A stretch of DNA of 64,000 nucleotides from Microbacterium sp. BR1 (GCF_002812725.1 NZ_NMUN01000004.1:744001-808000), one strand, 5' to 3'; positions 1 through 8,863 are shown, numbered from the stretch's first letter. The notes: generated by a model not told the origin, from the sequence alone. Numbers and translations: made by a program.

Positions 1-18
1 ACGAACGGAGGTGTTCAT
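1..18 (-). CDS. Start of a gene running off the left edge (partial)
   Basis: An ATG on the minus strand at 18-16 opens a frame reading MNTSVR before the window ends. An AGGAG stretch lies about 11 bases upstream of it. It would be the next gene downstream of the ABC ATPase on the same strand, so a transporter component is a reasonable guess, but six residues cannot show this. Confidence 0.3.
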
Positions 19-78
19 GAGGGGTGTTTCTCCTGTGGTGTGGGATTCGGGTTCGGGATGGGGGTCTGGGTTCGAACG

Positions 79-1215
79 TCAGGGGGCGAGGGCGACCGTG
101 CGATCGATTGCCGGCGCGGGGGCGGGCTCGTCGACCCATTCGAGGCGGCGGCCCGAAGAGCGCTCGAACAGGTGGGCGTGCGAGGCGTCCGCGTGCAGGG
201 TCACCTCGTCGCCGCGGGTGCATACGACGTCGCGCGAGGTGCGCACGTGTACCCGACCGGCGCCCGTGCTGCAGGTCAGGATCTGTTCGCCGCCGAGGTT
301 CTCGACGATGTCGACGCGACCGACGAGCGTGATGCCACTGCCGTCGATCGGTCCGCGCGTCACGGCGAGGTGCTCGGGGCGGATGCCGAGGACGACATCC
401 AGATCATCCGTCGTCCCGGGCCAGAGATCACCGGCGACACCGTCGGCGGTGACGGCCACGGTGCCGTCGATGGTCGTCACCCGAGCGTCGAGGAGATTCA
501 TGGCCGGACTTCCGAGGAAACCCGCGACGAAGACCGACTCGGGACGGTCGTACACCTCTTCGGGGGTGCCGTACTGCTCGATCCGCCCCGCGTTCAGCAC
601 GACGATCTTGGTCGCCATCGTCATCGCCTCGACCTGGTCGTGGGTGACGTACACGAACGTCGCGCCGAGGCGCTGGTGCAGGGCCGTGAGCTCGTGGCGC
701 GTCTGGGTGCGCAGCTTCGCATCGAGATTGGACAGCGGCTCGTCCATCAGGAAAGCCTTCGGGTTGCGGACGAGGGCTCGGCCGACGGCGACGCGCTGAC
801 GCTGTCCGCCCGAGAGCTCCTTCGGCTTCCGATCCAGCAGATGTCCGATCTCGAGGGAGTCGGCGACCTCCTGTACGCGTCGGGCGATCTCGCTCTTCGA
901 GATCTTCTGCACGCGGAGCGGGAACGCGAGGTTCTTCCGGACGCTCAGGTGCGGGTACAGCGCGTAACTCTGGAAGACCATGGCCAGGTCGCGCTTCTTC
1001 GACGGAAGGTCGGTGATGTCGGCGCCGTCGAGCCGGATGCGTCCGGTCGTCGGCTCGAGCAGCCCGGCGATCATGCGCAGCAGCGTGGTCTTGCCGCAAC
1101 CCGAGGGACCGAGCAGCACGACGAAGTCGCCGCGCTCGATCGTCAGGTCGATGTCGCTGACGGCCGCCGTGTTCCGGAAGCTGCGTCCGATCCCGGTGAG
1201 CTGGATCGTGCCCAT
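79..1215 (-). CDS. Sugar-type ABC transporter ATP-binding protein (MsmK/UgpC-like)
   Basis: 378-residue cytoplasmic ATPase that would power a carbohydrate ABC importer. Visible motifs are Walker A GPSGCGKTT (about residues 36-44), a Q-loop in FQSYALYPH (about 81-89), the signature LSGGQRQR (about 134-141), Walker B FLMDEP (about 155-160) and the switch THDQVEAMT. About 130 residues follow the nucleotide-binding domain, as in the MalK/MsmK/UgpC group with TOBE-like regulatory domains. The Shine-Dalgarno GGGGAG lies inside an inverted repeat (1216-1238) just before the ATG. It lies downstream of an RpiR regulator on the same strand. The substrate is not evident. It could also serve the ATPase-less sugar permeases at 23.5-26.6 kb, as MsmK-type ATPases do elsewhere, but that is inference. 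Confidence 0.9.
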   Translation of the reverse strand: MGTIQLTGIGRSFRNTAAVSDIDLTIERGDFVVLLGPSGCGKTTLLRMIAGLLEPTTGRIRLDGADITDLPSKKRDLAMVFQSYALYPHLSVRKNLAFPLRVQKISKSEIARRVQEVADSLEIGHLLDRKPKELSGGQRQRVAVGRALVRNPKAFLMDEPLSNLDAKLRTQTRHELTALHQRLGATFVYVTHDQVEAMTMATKIVVLNAGRIEQYGTPEEVYDRPESVFVAGFLGSPAMNLLDARVTTIDGTVAVTADGVAGDLWPGTTDDLDVVLGIRPEHLAVTRGPIDGSGITLVGRVDIVENLGGEQILTCSTGAGRVHVRTSRDVVCTRGDEVTLHADASHAHLFERSSGRRLEWVDEPAPAPAIDRTVALAP

Positions 1216-1238
1216 GAGACGCTCCCCGCAAGCGTCTC
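1216..1238. promoter_or_regulatory. Inverted repeat enclosing the ribosome binding site of the ABC ATPase
   Basis: GAGACGCT (1216-1223) and AGCGTCTC (1231-1238) are perfect 8-base inverted arms around CCCCGCA. Read on the minus strand the loop carries GGGGAG, the likely ribosome binding site for the ATG at 1215. A second short inverted repeat, CGGGA-atc-TCCCG, lies just upstream. It could be an operator (an RpiR regulator is encoded next door) or a translation-controlling hairpin. Confidence 0.45.
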
Positions 1239-1316
1239 AGTTCTCGGGAATCTCCCGTGAAATTCGCTTGCACCCAGATTCAAGGGAGCGAAAGTAAATT
1301 GCAAGGAAATGGGACG

Positions 1317-2225
1317 TCAACGGATGCCGGTGGCTCCGGAAACATCCCGCTCCGCGCCTGCGTCCTCCGTGACGATGCCGAGCACCTCATCCCGGACCGC
1401 GGCGCGAGCCCGCTCCGCCGTCTCCTTCATGCGCTCCGAGACCGCCATCTGCAGCGCCGAGAGCACCAGGTGCTGCACGAGCCCGCTGCCGACCATGCCC
1501 TGGTCCCAGGCCTGGAAGCGCGCCCCGGCGATGAGCAGGAGGGCGGCGTTCTCCGCGAGCGGCGCACGCGTGAAACTCGTCACGCCGATCACGGTGGCTC
1601 CGGCCTCCGCCGCCGCCGCCGCGACCGCGAGGGTCGCGGCGTTCGCGCCGCTCGAGCTGACGACGAGGCACACGTCCCCGGGCGAGAGGACGCTGGCCGT
1701 CAGCTGCTGCACGACGCCATCGGTGGGCGCCTCGCAGGATCGACCGTTCATGACGAAGGCGACCGCGACCGACTGAGCGGCTGGTCCCGAGGCCCCGGTG
1801 CCGGCGACGAGCAAACGCGGAGCGCGAGCGATCGCCTCCGCCGCGGCGTCGAACACGTCCGGATCGACCGAGGCGAGCGAGGTCTGGATCACGTCCGACG
1901 CGCCCTCGGCGAGAGCATGGAGCCACCCCGCCGTGCCCTCGGCTCGAATGCCGCCGTCCCTGACCGCAGCGCCGAGGTCGCGCACGAGCAGAAGGCGCAG
2001 GTGCTGGAACCCGCGGAATCCGAGCGCCTGACTCATCCGGGTCACGGCGGCTGCCGAGGTGTCTGCAGCTTCCGCGAGATCGGCGCCGGACATGTTCACC
2101 ACGTCCTCCGGGCGCTCCGCGCAGATACGTGCCGCGCGTTGGGCGCTCGGGATCAGGGACGGCAGAACCGCGAGGATGTGATCGATCGTCCCCCCGACGG
2201 GCGGCTCGGTGGCGCGTGCGTTCAT
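1317..2225 (-). CDS. MurR/RpiR family transcriptional regulator with SIS domain
   Basis: 302-residue DNA-binding regulator. The N-terminal 80 residues form an RpiR-type helix-turn-helix; the recognition region reads AADTSAAAVTRMSQALGFRG, followed by the family's FQHLR-like linker. The C-terminal half is a sugar isomerase (SIS) domain beginning near LLVAGTGASG, which in this family binds phosphosugars. It precedes the sugar-type ABC ATPase on the same strand with about 100 bases between, so local control of sugar uptake is likely. No clear Shine-Dalgarno precedes the ATG, so a leaderless transcript is possible. The ligand cannot be read from sequence. Confidence 0.88.
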   Translation of the reverse strand: MNARATEPPVGGTIDHILAVLPSLIPSAQRAARICAERPEDVVNMSGADLAEAADTSAAAVTRMSQALGFRGFQHLRLLLVRDLGAAVRDGGIRAEGTAGWLHALAEGASDVIQTSLASVDPDVFDAAAEAIARAPRLLVAGTGASGPAAQSVAVAFVMNGRSCEAPTDGVVQQLTASVLSPGDVCLVVSSSGANAATLAVAAAAAEAGATVIGVTSFTRAPLAENAALLLIAGARFQAWDQGMVGSGLVQHLVLSALQMAVSERMKETAERARAAVRDEVLGIVTEDAGAERDVSGATGIR

Positions 2226-2358
2226 GAGTTCGGGTCTACCACGTCTTCGCGACGCCCAGGTGGCCGAGAGTTCACCGCCGGAGCACCGACGGCGATCCGG
2301 CGCCGGCCGAGGCGCCGCATCCGCACCGCGGGCGGCTGCGCGTCCCGCCCGCGGCGCC

Positions 2359-3462
2359 CTACCCGTCGACCTTGGTGGATGAGAAGGGGATCGCGCGAGG
2401 CGGGTTCAGGGTGAAGACCTCGACGACCGCCGAGACACCCGCGTTGTCTGCGCCGGCGACGACGATCTGCACGTTCGTCGGATGACTGAGCAGCCGCACC
2501 CGGTCGGGGGTGTCGCTCCCGCTTGCCGTGTCCGGTGTCGAGTCGGGGTGATCCGCGGGCAGCCGCCAGCGGCTCTTGTTCGACAGCGCATCTTTGCCGA
2601 CCCGTGCCAGATCGGCCCGATCGCGGACAGCGTTCTCGAAGATGAAGTTCCGCAGGTCGTCCTTGCTCCATCCCGCGTTCGCGAACAGCTCGGCGTGCTC
2701 GGGAACGAGCACGAGCAGCGTGGAGGTGTACTCGTGGATGAGGGCGCCCGTGCGGCAGATCGTGTCGACGAAGTCGAGGGCGAGCTGCTCGGGGATCATC
2801 GTGTGTCGCGCCTCGATGTGCACGACCGAGCGGATGACGAACATCGTCGCGACGCTGTCGGTGGGCTCGAAGCCGTGCTCGACCGAGAACGAGGGCCAGG
2901 GGCTCTGCTCCTCGTTCTCGGCGATGACCGCCGTCACCTTCGACGGGTTGCCCTGCGTTGCCTGGTCGAGCCCGTGCGGGTGAAGGCCGAAGACGTTGAT
3001 CAAGCCGAGGCGGATGGCTCGCCCGATCGTGGCGTTGGAGCGGAAGCCCCCGCCGAAGATGTTGCCGCGGCTGTTGATCTCGAGCTCGGTGCGCGCGGGT
3101 CCGTTCACCAGGAGGAACGGCGCCGTGCCGGTCGTCGACTGCCAGATGCCGCGGGCGGGGTGCGGCTCTTTCGCCACCGACTCCCACGCGGCGATCACGG
3201 TCGGCAGGTACTCGGGCTTGCAGCCGGCCAGAGCCGCGTTGAGCGCGGCGAGGCGCACCGTGATGCTGCGGTTGAGGTGGGCGACCGTGAAGAGGACCTC
3301 GGCGGGATCCCGGTCGACCGTGGCCAGGAACTCTGCGAGATACGACTCGGTGACGGGAACGACGGGCAGTCCGTCCGTCCACTCGTTCTGGAAGTAGTAC
3401 TCGACGGCGTCGATGATCTCGTGGGAATCGACTTCGGGCGTGCTGGACACCGTGACAGACAT
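2359..3462 (-). CDS. Uncharacterised 367-residue protein with a WTDGLPVVPVT motif
   Basis: Not assigned to an enzyme class. The start at 3462 (MSVTVSS) is chosen because AGAGGAG lies about 8 bases upstream; the frame stays open further back, but the extra residues look non-coding. Near the N-terminus it carries YYFQNEWTDGLPVVPVT, a motif I associate from memory with uncharacterised proteins found beside UGSC-type (seleno)proteins. No Cys or Sec is present in that motif here. No signal peptide or membrane segment is seen, so it is probably cytoplasmic. It is divergently transcribed from the acyl-CoA operon starting at 3659, which suggests a role in the same pathway. Confidence 0.7.
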   Translation of the reverse strand: MSVTVSSTPEVDSHEIIDAVEYYFQNEWTDGLPVVPVTESYLAEFLATVDRDPAEVLFTVAHLNRSITVRLAALNAALAGCKPEYLPTVIAAWESVAKEPHPARGIWQSTTGTAPFLLVNGPARTELEINSRGNIFGGGFRSNATIGRAIRLGLINVFGLHPHGLDQATQGNPSKVTAVIAENEEQSPWPSFSVEHGFEPTDSVATMFVIRSVVHIEARHTMIPEQLALDFVDTICRTGALIHEYTSTLLVLVPEHAELFANAGWSKDDLRNFIFENAVRDRADLARVGKDALSNKSRWRLPADHPDSTPDTASGSDTPDRVRLLSHPTNVQIVVAGADNAGVSAVVEVFTLNPPRAIPFSSTKVDG

Positions 3463-3617
3463 GCGTGGAACTCCTCTGTAACCGCTGATGTGAGCGCTGA
3501 CCCGCCGCGCCGGGGGGCCGCAAGCAATGTCGCATAGGGCCGCGCGGGCCACCGCCGGTGGTTTCACTGTTCGAAAAGCCGCGTCTCAGGGTGACTGTCA
3601 CACGGCAGGATGGCGCA

Positions 3618-3637
3618 GGTACCCCATCACGGGTACC
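3618..3637. promoter_or_regulatory. Inverted repeat in the divergent promoter region of the acyl-CoA operon
   Basis: GGTACCC (3618-3624) and GGGTACC (3631-3637) are perfect inverted arms around CATCAC. It sits 22 bases before the MaoC start and in the divergent region shared with the 2359-3462 gene. The position fits an operator; the IclR regulator encoded at 9886 is the obvious candidate, but no binding evidence exists. Confidence 0.4.
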
Positions 3638-3658
3638 CGATCAGGCAAGGAAGCCCGC

Positions 3659-4156
3659 ATGACCGACAATTCCCCGGCGAGCACGCCGGAAGCCTCCGAG
3701 CAGCTGCAGGTGTTCACGACGATCGACGAGGTCGGCAGCATCGAGGGCCGGGCTTTCGGCCCCTCGACCTGGCGCGCGATCCCGCAGGACGACATCGACC
3801 TCTACGCGCAGCTCTCGGGCGATGACAACCCGATCCACGTCGATGCCGAGGCCGCCGCCACGTCACCGTTCGGCGGGCGGATCGCGCACGGGATGCTGAC
3901 GCTCAGTATGGTCGTTCCGCACCTGCGCGAGATCTACAAGGTGTCGGGCACGAGCACGGGCATCGTCTACGGCTTCAACAAGATACGGTTCCCGAACGCC
4001 GTGCCCTCGGGCGCGAGCATCCGCGTGCGTGGGACGGTCGCGAAGGTGGAGGAGATCCCCGGCGGCTGGCAGGTGACCCTGGCGCTCGTGTTCGAGGTCG
4101 AGGGCGCGACGAAGCCGGCCGTCGCGGCCGAGCTCGTCCTGAGGCACTACAGGTGA
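3659..4156 (+). CDS. MaoC-family (hot-dog fold) dehydratase/hydratase
   Basis: 165-residue protein of the MaoC/(R)-enoyl-CoA hydratase type, which adds water to 2-enoyl-CoA. The hydratase motif is visible as SGDDNPIHVD (about 53-62), with the catalytic Asp and His, followed by GGRIAHGMLT. The start at MTDNSPAS (3659) is preferred because AAGGAAG lies just upstream; an upstream in-frame ATG at 3527 would add 44 residues with no family resemblance. It is the first gene of the operon, and its stop overlaps the next start by 4 bases. The substrate is unknown. Confidence 0.88.
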   Translation: MTDNSPASTPEASEQLQVFTTIDEVGSIEGRAFGPSTWRAIPQDDIDLYAQLSGDDNPIHVDAEAAATSPFGGRIAHGMLTLSMVVPHLREIYKVSGTSTGIVYGFNKIRFPNAVPSGASIRVRGTVAKVEEIPGGWQVTLALVFEVEGATKPAVAAELVLRHYR

Positions 4157-5094
4157 GCGGCGTGGGCATGAATGCGGGAGGTCTCGAAGACATTCGTCTC
4201 GACGGTCGCGTCGCGATCGTCACCGGCGCGGGGCGCAGCCTCGGGCGCGCTTACGCGATCGCCCTGGCCGACGCGGGCGCCGCGGTCGTGGTGAACGACG
4301 TGGACGCGGGCTCCGCGGCCGACGCCGTGACCGAGATCGAGGGCCGCGGCGGGCGGGCGATCGCGTCGGTCGGCCCGGTCGGGTCGGCCGAGACCGCGCA
4401 GCAGCTGGTCGACGACGCCGTGGCCGCCTTCGGTCGCCTGGACGTCCTCGTCGCGAACGCCGGGGTGCTGCGCGACCGCGTCCTGTGGAAGATGTCCGAC
4501 GACGACTTCGACGCCGTGGTCGCGACTCACCTGCGCGGAACGTTCACGACGGGACGAGCGGCGGCGATCCGGATGCGCGAGCAGGGCGAGGGCGGACGCA
4601 TCATCGTGATCGGCTCGCCCGCGGGTCAGTTCGGGTCATTCGGGCAGACCAACTATGCCGCCGTCAAGGCGGGGCTCGTGGCGATGGCGCGCACCTGGTC
4701 GCTCGAGCTCGCCCGGGCCGACATCACGGCAAACGCCGTGATCCCGATCGCGATGTCGCCCATGACCGGCACGATCCCCGCGTACGCGGAACTGTACGAG
4801 CGTTATCTCGCGGGCGAGCCCATTCCTCGCGAGATCCGCCGCGACAACGGGCTGGGCGGGCCCGAAGATGTCGCACCGCTCATCGTCTGGCTCGCCTCCG
4901 AGAATTCGCGGACGGTCACCGGGCAGGCGATCGGCATCGGCGGAGACCGCCTGACCCTCTACGCGCACCCCGCCGTGCTCGATGTCGACTTCTCCGACGG
5001 CGGCTGGAGCGCCGCAGGGATCGACGCCAGCTGGCAGGAGCGTTTCGCCCCTCAGGCGCAGACATCCGGTCCCCCCTCTCGCGCGGAGGGGTGA
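4153..5094 (+). CDS. Short-chain dehydrogenase/reductase (3-hydroxyacyl-CoA/3-oxoacyl type)
   Basis: 313-residue Rossmann-fold oxidoreductase. It shows the nucleotide-binding TGAGRSLGRA (about 24-33), NAG (about 102-104), a catalytic Ser in GSPAG and the YxxxK pair in NYAAVK (about Y168 and K172). The sequence resembles the SDR domain of peroxisomal multifunctional enzymes, which oxidise 3-hydroxyacyl-CoA made by MaoC hydratases. The GTG start at 4153 overlaps the MaoC stop as GTGA, implying coupled translation; ATG at 4168 is an alternative. The C-terminal 45 residues after the SDR core are an extension of unclear role. Confidence 0.88.
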   Translation: MSGVGMNAGGLEDIRLDGRVAIVTGAGRSLGRAYAIALADAGAAVVVNDVDAGSAADAVTEIEGRGGRAIASVGPVGSAETAQQLVDDAVAAFGRLDVLVANAGVLRDRVLWKMSDDDFDAVVATHLRGTFTTGRAAAIRMREQGEGGRIIVIGSPAGQFGSFGQTNYAAVKAGLVAMARTWSLELARADITANAVIPIAMSPMTGTIPAYAELYERYLAGEPIPREIRRDNGLGGPEDVAPLIVWLASENSRTVTGQAIGIGGDRLTLYAHPAVLDVDFSDGGWSAAGIDASWQERFAPQAQTSGPPSRAEG

Positions 5095-5099
5095 CGTAC

Positions 5100-6716
5100 G
5101 TGATCCGCATCCACTACTCCGACCTCTGGCAGGGCATCGCGCGCGAGGCGCCGGAGCGCACGGCGATCATCACGCGTCACGGTGACATGACATGGGGGCG
5201 GTTCGCCGCCGAGTCCGGTGCCCTCGCCCGCTACCTGGTCGACGAGTGCGGGCTGCAGATCGGGGATGCCGCGGCGACGCTGCTCTACAACCGGCCCGAG
5301 TACCTCACGTTCACGTGGGCCTGTCTGGCGACGGGTGTCGCGCCGGTCGCCCTCAACTACCGCTACACGGCCAGCGAGGTACGGGCGCTGTTGATCGATT
5401 CGGACTCGAAGGTGCTCTTCGCGCCCGCGTCGTTCGGCGCGATCGCCGCCGAGGCCGCGGCGGGCCTCGACATCCCGATCGTCCTGGTCGACGACACGGA
5501 CGGCATGTTCGACAGCTCCTCGATCCCCGGCGCCATCCGCTACGACGACATCGTGGCGACGGGCGGTTCCATGCCGGCCGAGGCTCCCGCGGGCGCCGTG
5601 CTGCGCCTCTACACGGGCGGCACGACGGGCGCGCCCAAGGCGGTCGAGTGGGATCTCGACACCCTGCTCGAGGCCCGCCGCCAGTCCACCTGGGCCGTGA
5701 CCGGGATCGAGCCGCCGACGACCCTCGAGCGCGCGATCGAGATCGCCATCGACCCGGCGACCCCGCGAGTCGTGACCCTGCCGATGAGCCCGATGCTGCA
5801 CGGCACGGCCCAGTCGATGACGATGGGCACGCTCTCGCTCGGCGGCACGATCGTGCTGCACGCGTTCGCGAGCATGGACCTCGACGAGGCCTATCGGCTG
5901 CTGACCGAACACCGGGCGACGCGGCTCATCGTCGCCGGGGATGCCCTGGCGCTGCCGCTCGCCGAGATGGCGGAGCAGCACCACGGACTCCCCCACGTGA
6001 AGTGGATCTTCTCGTCCGGCATGCGGTTCAGCGACGACGTGAAGCGTCGCCTGCACTCGATCGGCGACCTCGAGATCATCGACCTGCTGGCGTCGAGCGA
6101 GGGCGGTCCCTACGCGTTCGGCATCACGAAGGGCGTCGACGACCTGCCGGCCCGGCTCGTGCTGACGCCCGGCGCCGTGCTGCTGGACGAGGACTACAAC
6201 GAGATCTCGCTCGAGGCCGGAGCCCTCGGCATCCTCGGCTACCGCGGCGTGCTACCCAAGGGCTACTACGGCGATCCCGAGAAGACGGCGAAGACCTTCC
6301 TCCAGATCCGCGGGCACCGCTACGTCGTGCCGGGCGACTGGGCGCGTTCGAACGGCGACGGCACGATCGATCTGCTCGGGCGCCTCTCGGCCGTGGTCAA
6401 CACCGGCGGTGAGAAGGTGTTCCCGTCCGAGGTCGAAGAGGTGCTGCTCGCGCACCCGAGCGTGGGCGACGCGATCGTATTCGGCCTGCCGCATCCGCGA
6501 TTCGGAGAGGCCGTCAGCGCGATGGTCGCACCCGCGGAGGGCGCCGAGATCGACAGCGCCGAACTGCTCGGGTTCGTCGCGTCGCGACTGGCCGGATTCA
6601 AGAAGCCGCGGCACCTCTTCGTCCGCGAGACGCTCGGCCGCTCGATCACGGGCAAGGTCGAACTCGCGCGGGTGAAAGAGGACGCGCTGCGCGAACTGCA
6701 GGAGGCGAACGCATGA
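5100..6716 (+). CDS. AMP-dependent acyl-CoA synthetase (FadD-like)
   Basis: About 538 residues of the ANL superfamily, activating a carboxylic acid to its CoA thioester via an acyl-adenylate. It shows the phosphate loop YTGGTTGAPK (about 171-180), the A8 hinge region in INTGGEKVFP-like NTGGEKVFPSEVEE, and the C-terminal catalytic Lys in SITGKVELAR. A GTG at 5091 overlaps the SDR stop, but GGAGG directly abuts it; the GTG at 5100 has correct spacing and is preferred. Its end overlaps the next gene as ATGA. The acid is unknown; neighbours suggest an aromatic, alicyclic or branched acid. Confidence 0.88.
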   Translation: MIRIHYSDLWQGIAREAPERTAIITRHGDMTWGRFAAESGALARYLVDECGLQIGDAAATLLYNRPEYLTFTWACLATGVAPVALNYRYTASEVRALLIDSDSKVLFAPASFGAIAAEAAAGLDIPIVLVDDTDGMFDSSSIPGAIRYDDIVATGGSMPAEAPAGAVLRLYTGGTTGAPKAVEWDLDTLLEARRQSTWAVTGIEPPTTLERAIEIAIDPATPRVVTLPMSPMLHGTAQSMTMGTLSLGGTIVLHAFASMDLDEAYRLLTEHRATRLIVAGDALALPLAEMAEQHHGLPHVKWIFSSGMRFSDDVKRRLHSIGDLEIIDLLASSEGGPYAFGITKGVDDLPARLVLTPGAVLLDEDYNEISLEAGALGILGYRGVLPKGYYGDPEKTAKTFLQIRGHRYVVPGDWARSNGDGTIDLLGRLSAVVNTGGEKVFPSEVEEVLLAHPSVGDAIVFGLPHPRFGEAVSAMVAPAEGAEIDSAELLGFVASRLAGFKKPRHLFVRETLGRSITGKVELARVKEDALRELQEANA

Positions 6717-7594
6717 GCCCGATCCCCGGATTCGACCCCGACGCACTGACCGCGATCGACGTGCACGTGCACGTCTCGATCGACTCGACCGGTCGTACGG
6801 CGTCGCCGCCCGCGCTGACCGAGGCGCTCGCGAAGTACTTCAAGAGCGACGAGAAGCCGCGGGATGTCGACGCCACCGCGGCCTACTATCGCGAGCGGCA
6901 GATGGGCGCGGTCGTCTTCACCGTCGACGCGAGCACGAACCTCGACCATGCGCCGAACAGCGTCGACGAGATCGTCGAGGGCGCGGCGCGCAACGCGGAT
7001 GTCCTCATCCCCTTCGGCAGCGTCGACCCTCTGCAGGGTGAGGCAGCCGTCGACGAGGCCCGCCGACAGGCGTCGATCGGCGTACGCGGCTTCAAGTTCC
7101 ACCCGACCGTGCAGGCGTTCGATCCGTCCGACCCCGCCTACACCCCTCTGTTCGACGCGATCGAAGAGCTCTCGCTGCCGATCATCGTCCACACCGGGCA
7201 GACCGGCGCTGGTGCGCAACTGTCGGGCGGATACGGGTTCCGGCTCGGCCTGTCGAATCCGATGCTGCTCGACGACGTCGCGGCGCGGCATCCGGACCTG
7301 CAGATCGTGATGGCCCACCCGAGTGTGCCGTGGCAGGACGAACAGTTGTCGGTCGCAACCCACAAGAGCAACGTCTGGATCGAGCTCTCGGGCTGGTCGG
7401 CGAAGTACTTCGCGCCCTCGCTCGTCCGCGCGGCCCGCACCTACCTGAACGCCAGGACGCTCTTCGGATCGGACCTTCCGGCCCTGACCCCCGACCGCTG
7501 GCTGAGGGACTTCGACGCGCTCGAACTCCCGGATGCGGCCCGCCAGGCGATCGTCAAGGACAACGCCGTGCGACTGCTCGGACTGGGCCGATGA
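6713..7594 (+). CDS. Amidohydrolase-2 family protein (ACMSD-like metal-dependent hydrolase/decarboxylase)
   Basis: 293-residue TIM-barrel metalloenzyme. Metal-ligand candidates are DVHVHV (H18, H20), the GFKFHP strand (H130), IIVHTG (H160), MAHPS (H202) and FGSDLP (D254), in the order expected for the amidohydrolase-2 group that includes ACMSD and gamma-resorcylate decarboxylases. It probably hydrolyses or decarboxylates an intermediate of this pathway. It overlaps the ligase stop and the dehydrogenase start by 4 bases each, so it is firmly within the operon. The reaction cannot be chosen from sequence. Confidence 0.85.
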   Translation: MSPIPGFDPDALTAIDVHVHVSIDSTGRTASPPALTEALAKYFKSDEKPRDVDATAAYYRERQMGAVVFTVDASTNLDHAPNSVDEIVEGAARNADVLIPFGSVDPLQGEAAVDEARRQASIGVRGFKFHPTVQAFDPSDPAYTPLFDAIEELSLPIIVHTGQTGAGAQLSGGYGFRLGLSNPMLLDDVAARHPDLQIVMAHPSVPWQDEQLSVATHKSNVWIELSGWSAKYFAPSLVRAARTYLNARTLFGSDLPALTPDRWLRDFDALELPDAARQAIVKDNAVRLLGLGR

Positions 7595-8820
7595 ACGAGC
7601 CGACCTCACCGTTGGCGCGGGTTGCCGCGACCGCACCGCGACGGGGCGGGCCGCCCACCGACCTGCTGGGCTATGCCGCCGATCTGCTGAGCACGACGGA
7701 ACGCGCGAAGCTGCAGGCCCTGCGCGATCTGCTCGAAGAGAGGGCGCGTCCGCACCTGGCGGAGTGGTGGGAGGCCGGCGAATCCCCCGCGCACCTGCGC
7801 ACGGAGCTCGCGGCCCTGCGCCTCGAGGACGACCCGGCGCTCCTCGATGCGGACGGGGCCCCGAACCCGTACTACATCGGCTTCAAGCACTTCGAGTTCC
7901 AGCGCTTCGACGCATCCATCGGCACGCTCTACGGCGGCCAGGTCGGCATGTTCCGCACGGTCGTGCGCGAGGGCGGCAGTCCCGAGCAGGTTGCGCGCCT
8001 CGATCCGCTCATTCCCTCTTTCGAGCTGACCGGATGCTTCGCCCTCACCGAACCCGAGCACGGTTCCGATGTCGCGGCCGGCATGCAGACGATCGCGACG
8101 CGCGAAGGCGACTCGTGGCGCATCACCGGGCACAAGCGCTGGATCGGCAACGCCGCACTCTCGGATCTGATCTTGGTCGTCGCAAAGGACGTCGCCGATG
8201 GGGCCGCCAAGGCCTTCCTGGTGCCACGCCATGCGCCCGGCGTGACCGTCACCGACATCCGCGGCAAGATCGCGCTGCGCATGGTGCGGAACGGCGACAT
8301 CACGCTCGACGACGTCGTGGTGCCCGAGTCCGAGCGGCTGCAGCGCATCGACTCGTTCCGGGACGTCTCGGCGATCCTCGCCCAGCTGCGCTACGTCATC
8401 GGGTGGAACGCGGCCGGCCTGCAGATCGGCGCGTACGAGGCGGCGCTCCGCTACGCCCTCGGTCGAGAGCAGTTCGGGCGGCCGATCGCCGGTTTCCAGC
8501 TGATCCAGGAGAAGCTCACGCGCATGCTCGGCAATGCGACAGCGACACTGTCGTTCGCGGTTCGCCTGACCGACCTGAAGGTGCGGGGCGAGCTCACCGA
8601 GACCGTCGCCGCGTTGGCGAAGACCTGGGCCGCCGACCGTGTGCGCGAGACCGTCGCGCTCGGTCGCGAGATCGCCGGGGCCGAGGGCATCCGGGTCGAC
8701 AATGACCTCGCCCGTTACTTCACCGACGCCGAGGCGGTCTACACGTACGAGGGCACGCACGAGATGAACTCCCTCATCGTCGGGCGCGCGATCACGGGGC
8801 TGTCGGCGTTCACGCGCTGA
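7591..8820 (+). CDS. Acyl-CoA dehydrogenase, glutaryl-CoA dehydrogenase-like
   Basis: 409-residue flavoprotein that would introduce a 2,3 double bond into an acyl-CoA. The FAD/substrate signature is FALTEPEHGSDV, followed by RWIGNAALSD. Near the end YEGTHEMNSLIVGRAITG carries the catalytic Glu, in the form typical of glutaryl-CoA dehydrogenases rather than straight-chain enzymes. The start ATG at 7591 overlaps the amidohydrolase stop. Together with the ligase, hydratase and SDR it supplies the first three beta-oxidation steps. No thiolase is encoded nearby. Whether it also decarboxylates, as true glutaryl-CoA dehydrogenase does, is unknown. Confidence 0.88.
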   Translation: MNEPTSPLARVAATAPRRGGPPTDLLGYAADLLSTTERAKLQALRDLLEERARPHLAEWWEAGESPAHLRTELAALRLEDDPALLDADGAPNPYYIGFKHFEFQRFDASIGTLYGGQVGMFRTVVREGGSPEQVARLDPLIPSFELTGCFALTEPEHGSDVAAGMQTIATREGDSWRITGHKRWIGNAALSDLILVVAKDVADGAAKAFLVPRHAPGVTVTDIRGKIALRMVRNGDITLDDVVVPESERLQRIDSFRDVSAILAQLRYVIGWNAAGLQIGAYEAALRYALGREQFGRPIAGFQLIQEKLTRMLGNATATLSFAVRLTDLKVRGELTETVAALAKTWAADRVRETVALGREIAGAEGIRVDNDLARYFTDAEAVYTYEGTHEMNSLIVGRAITGLSAFTR

Positions 8821-8840
8821 CCCGCTCTTCCCCGACGTAG

Positions 8841-8863
8841 ACCAGGGTTCACCAGGGTTCACC
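8841..8863 (+). repeat. Short direct repeat before the aldo/keto reductase
   Basis: ACCAGGGTTC occurs twice in tandem, followed by a third partial copy ACC, just ahead of the AGGAGG ribosome binding site at 8868-8873. No function is evident. Confidence 0.4.

Noticed and set aside
40-1260. Long plus-strand open frame over the ABC ATPase gene
   Set aside because: It is antisense to a clear ABC ATPase and its translation has no recognisable motif. High GC content leaves long open frames on both strands.
2226-2358. Small gene between the RpiR and WTDGLPVVPVT genes
   Set aside because: Open frames here are Arg-rich, have no ribosome binding site and no initiation context.
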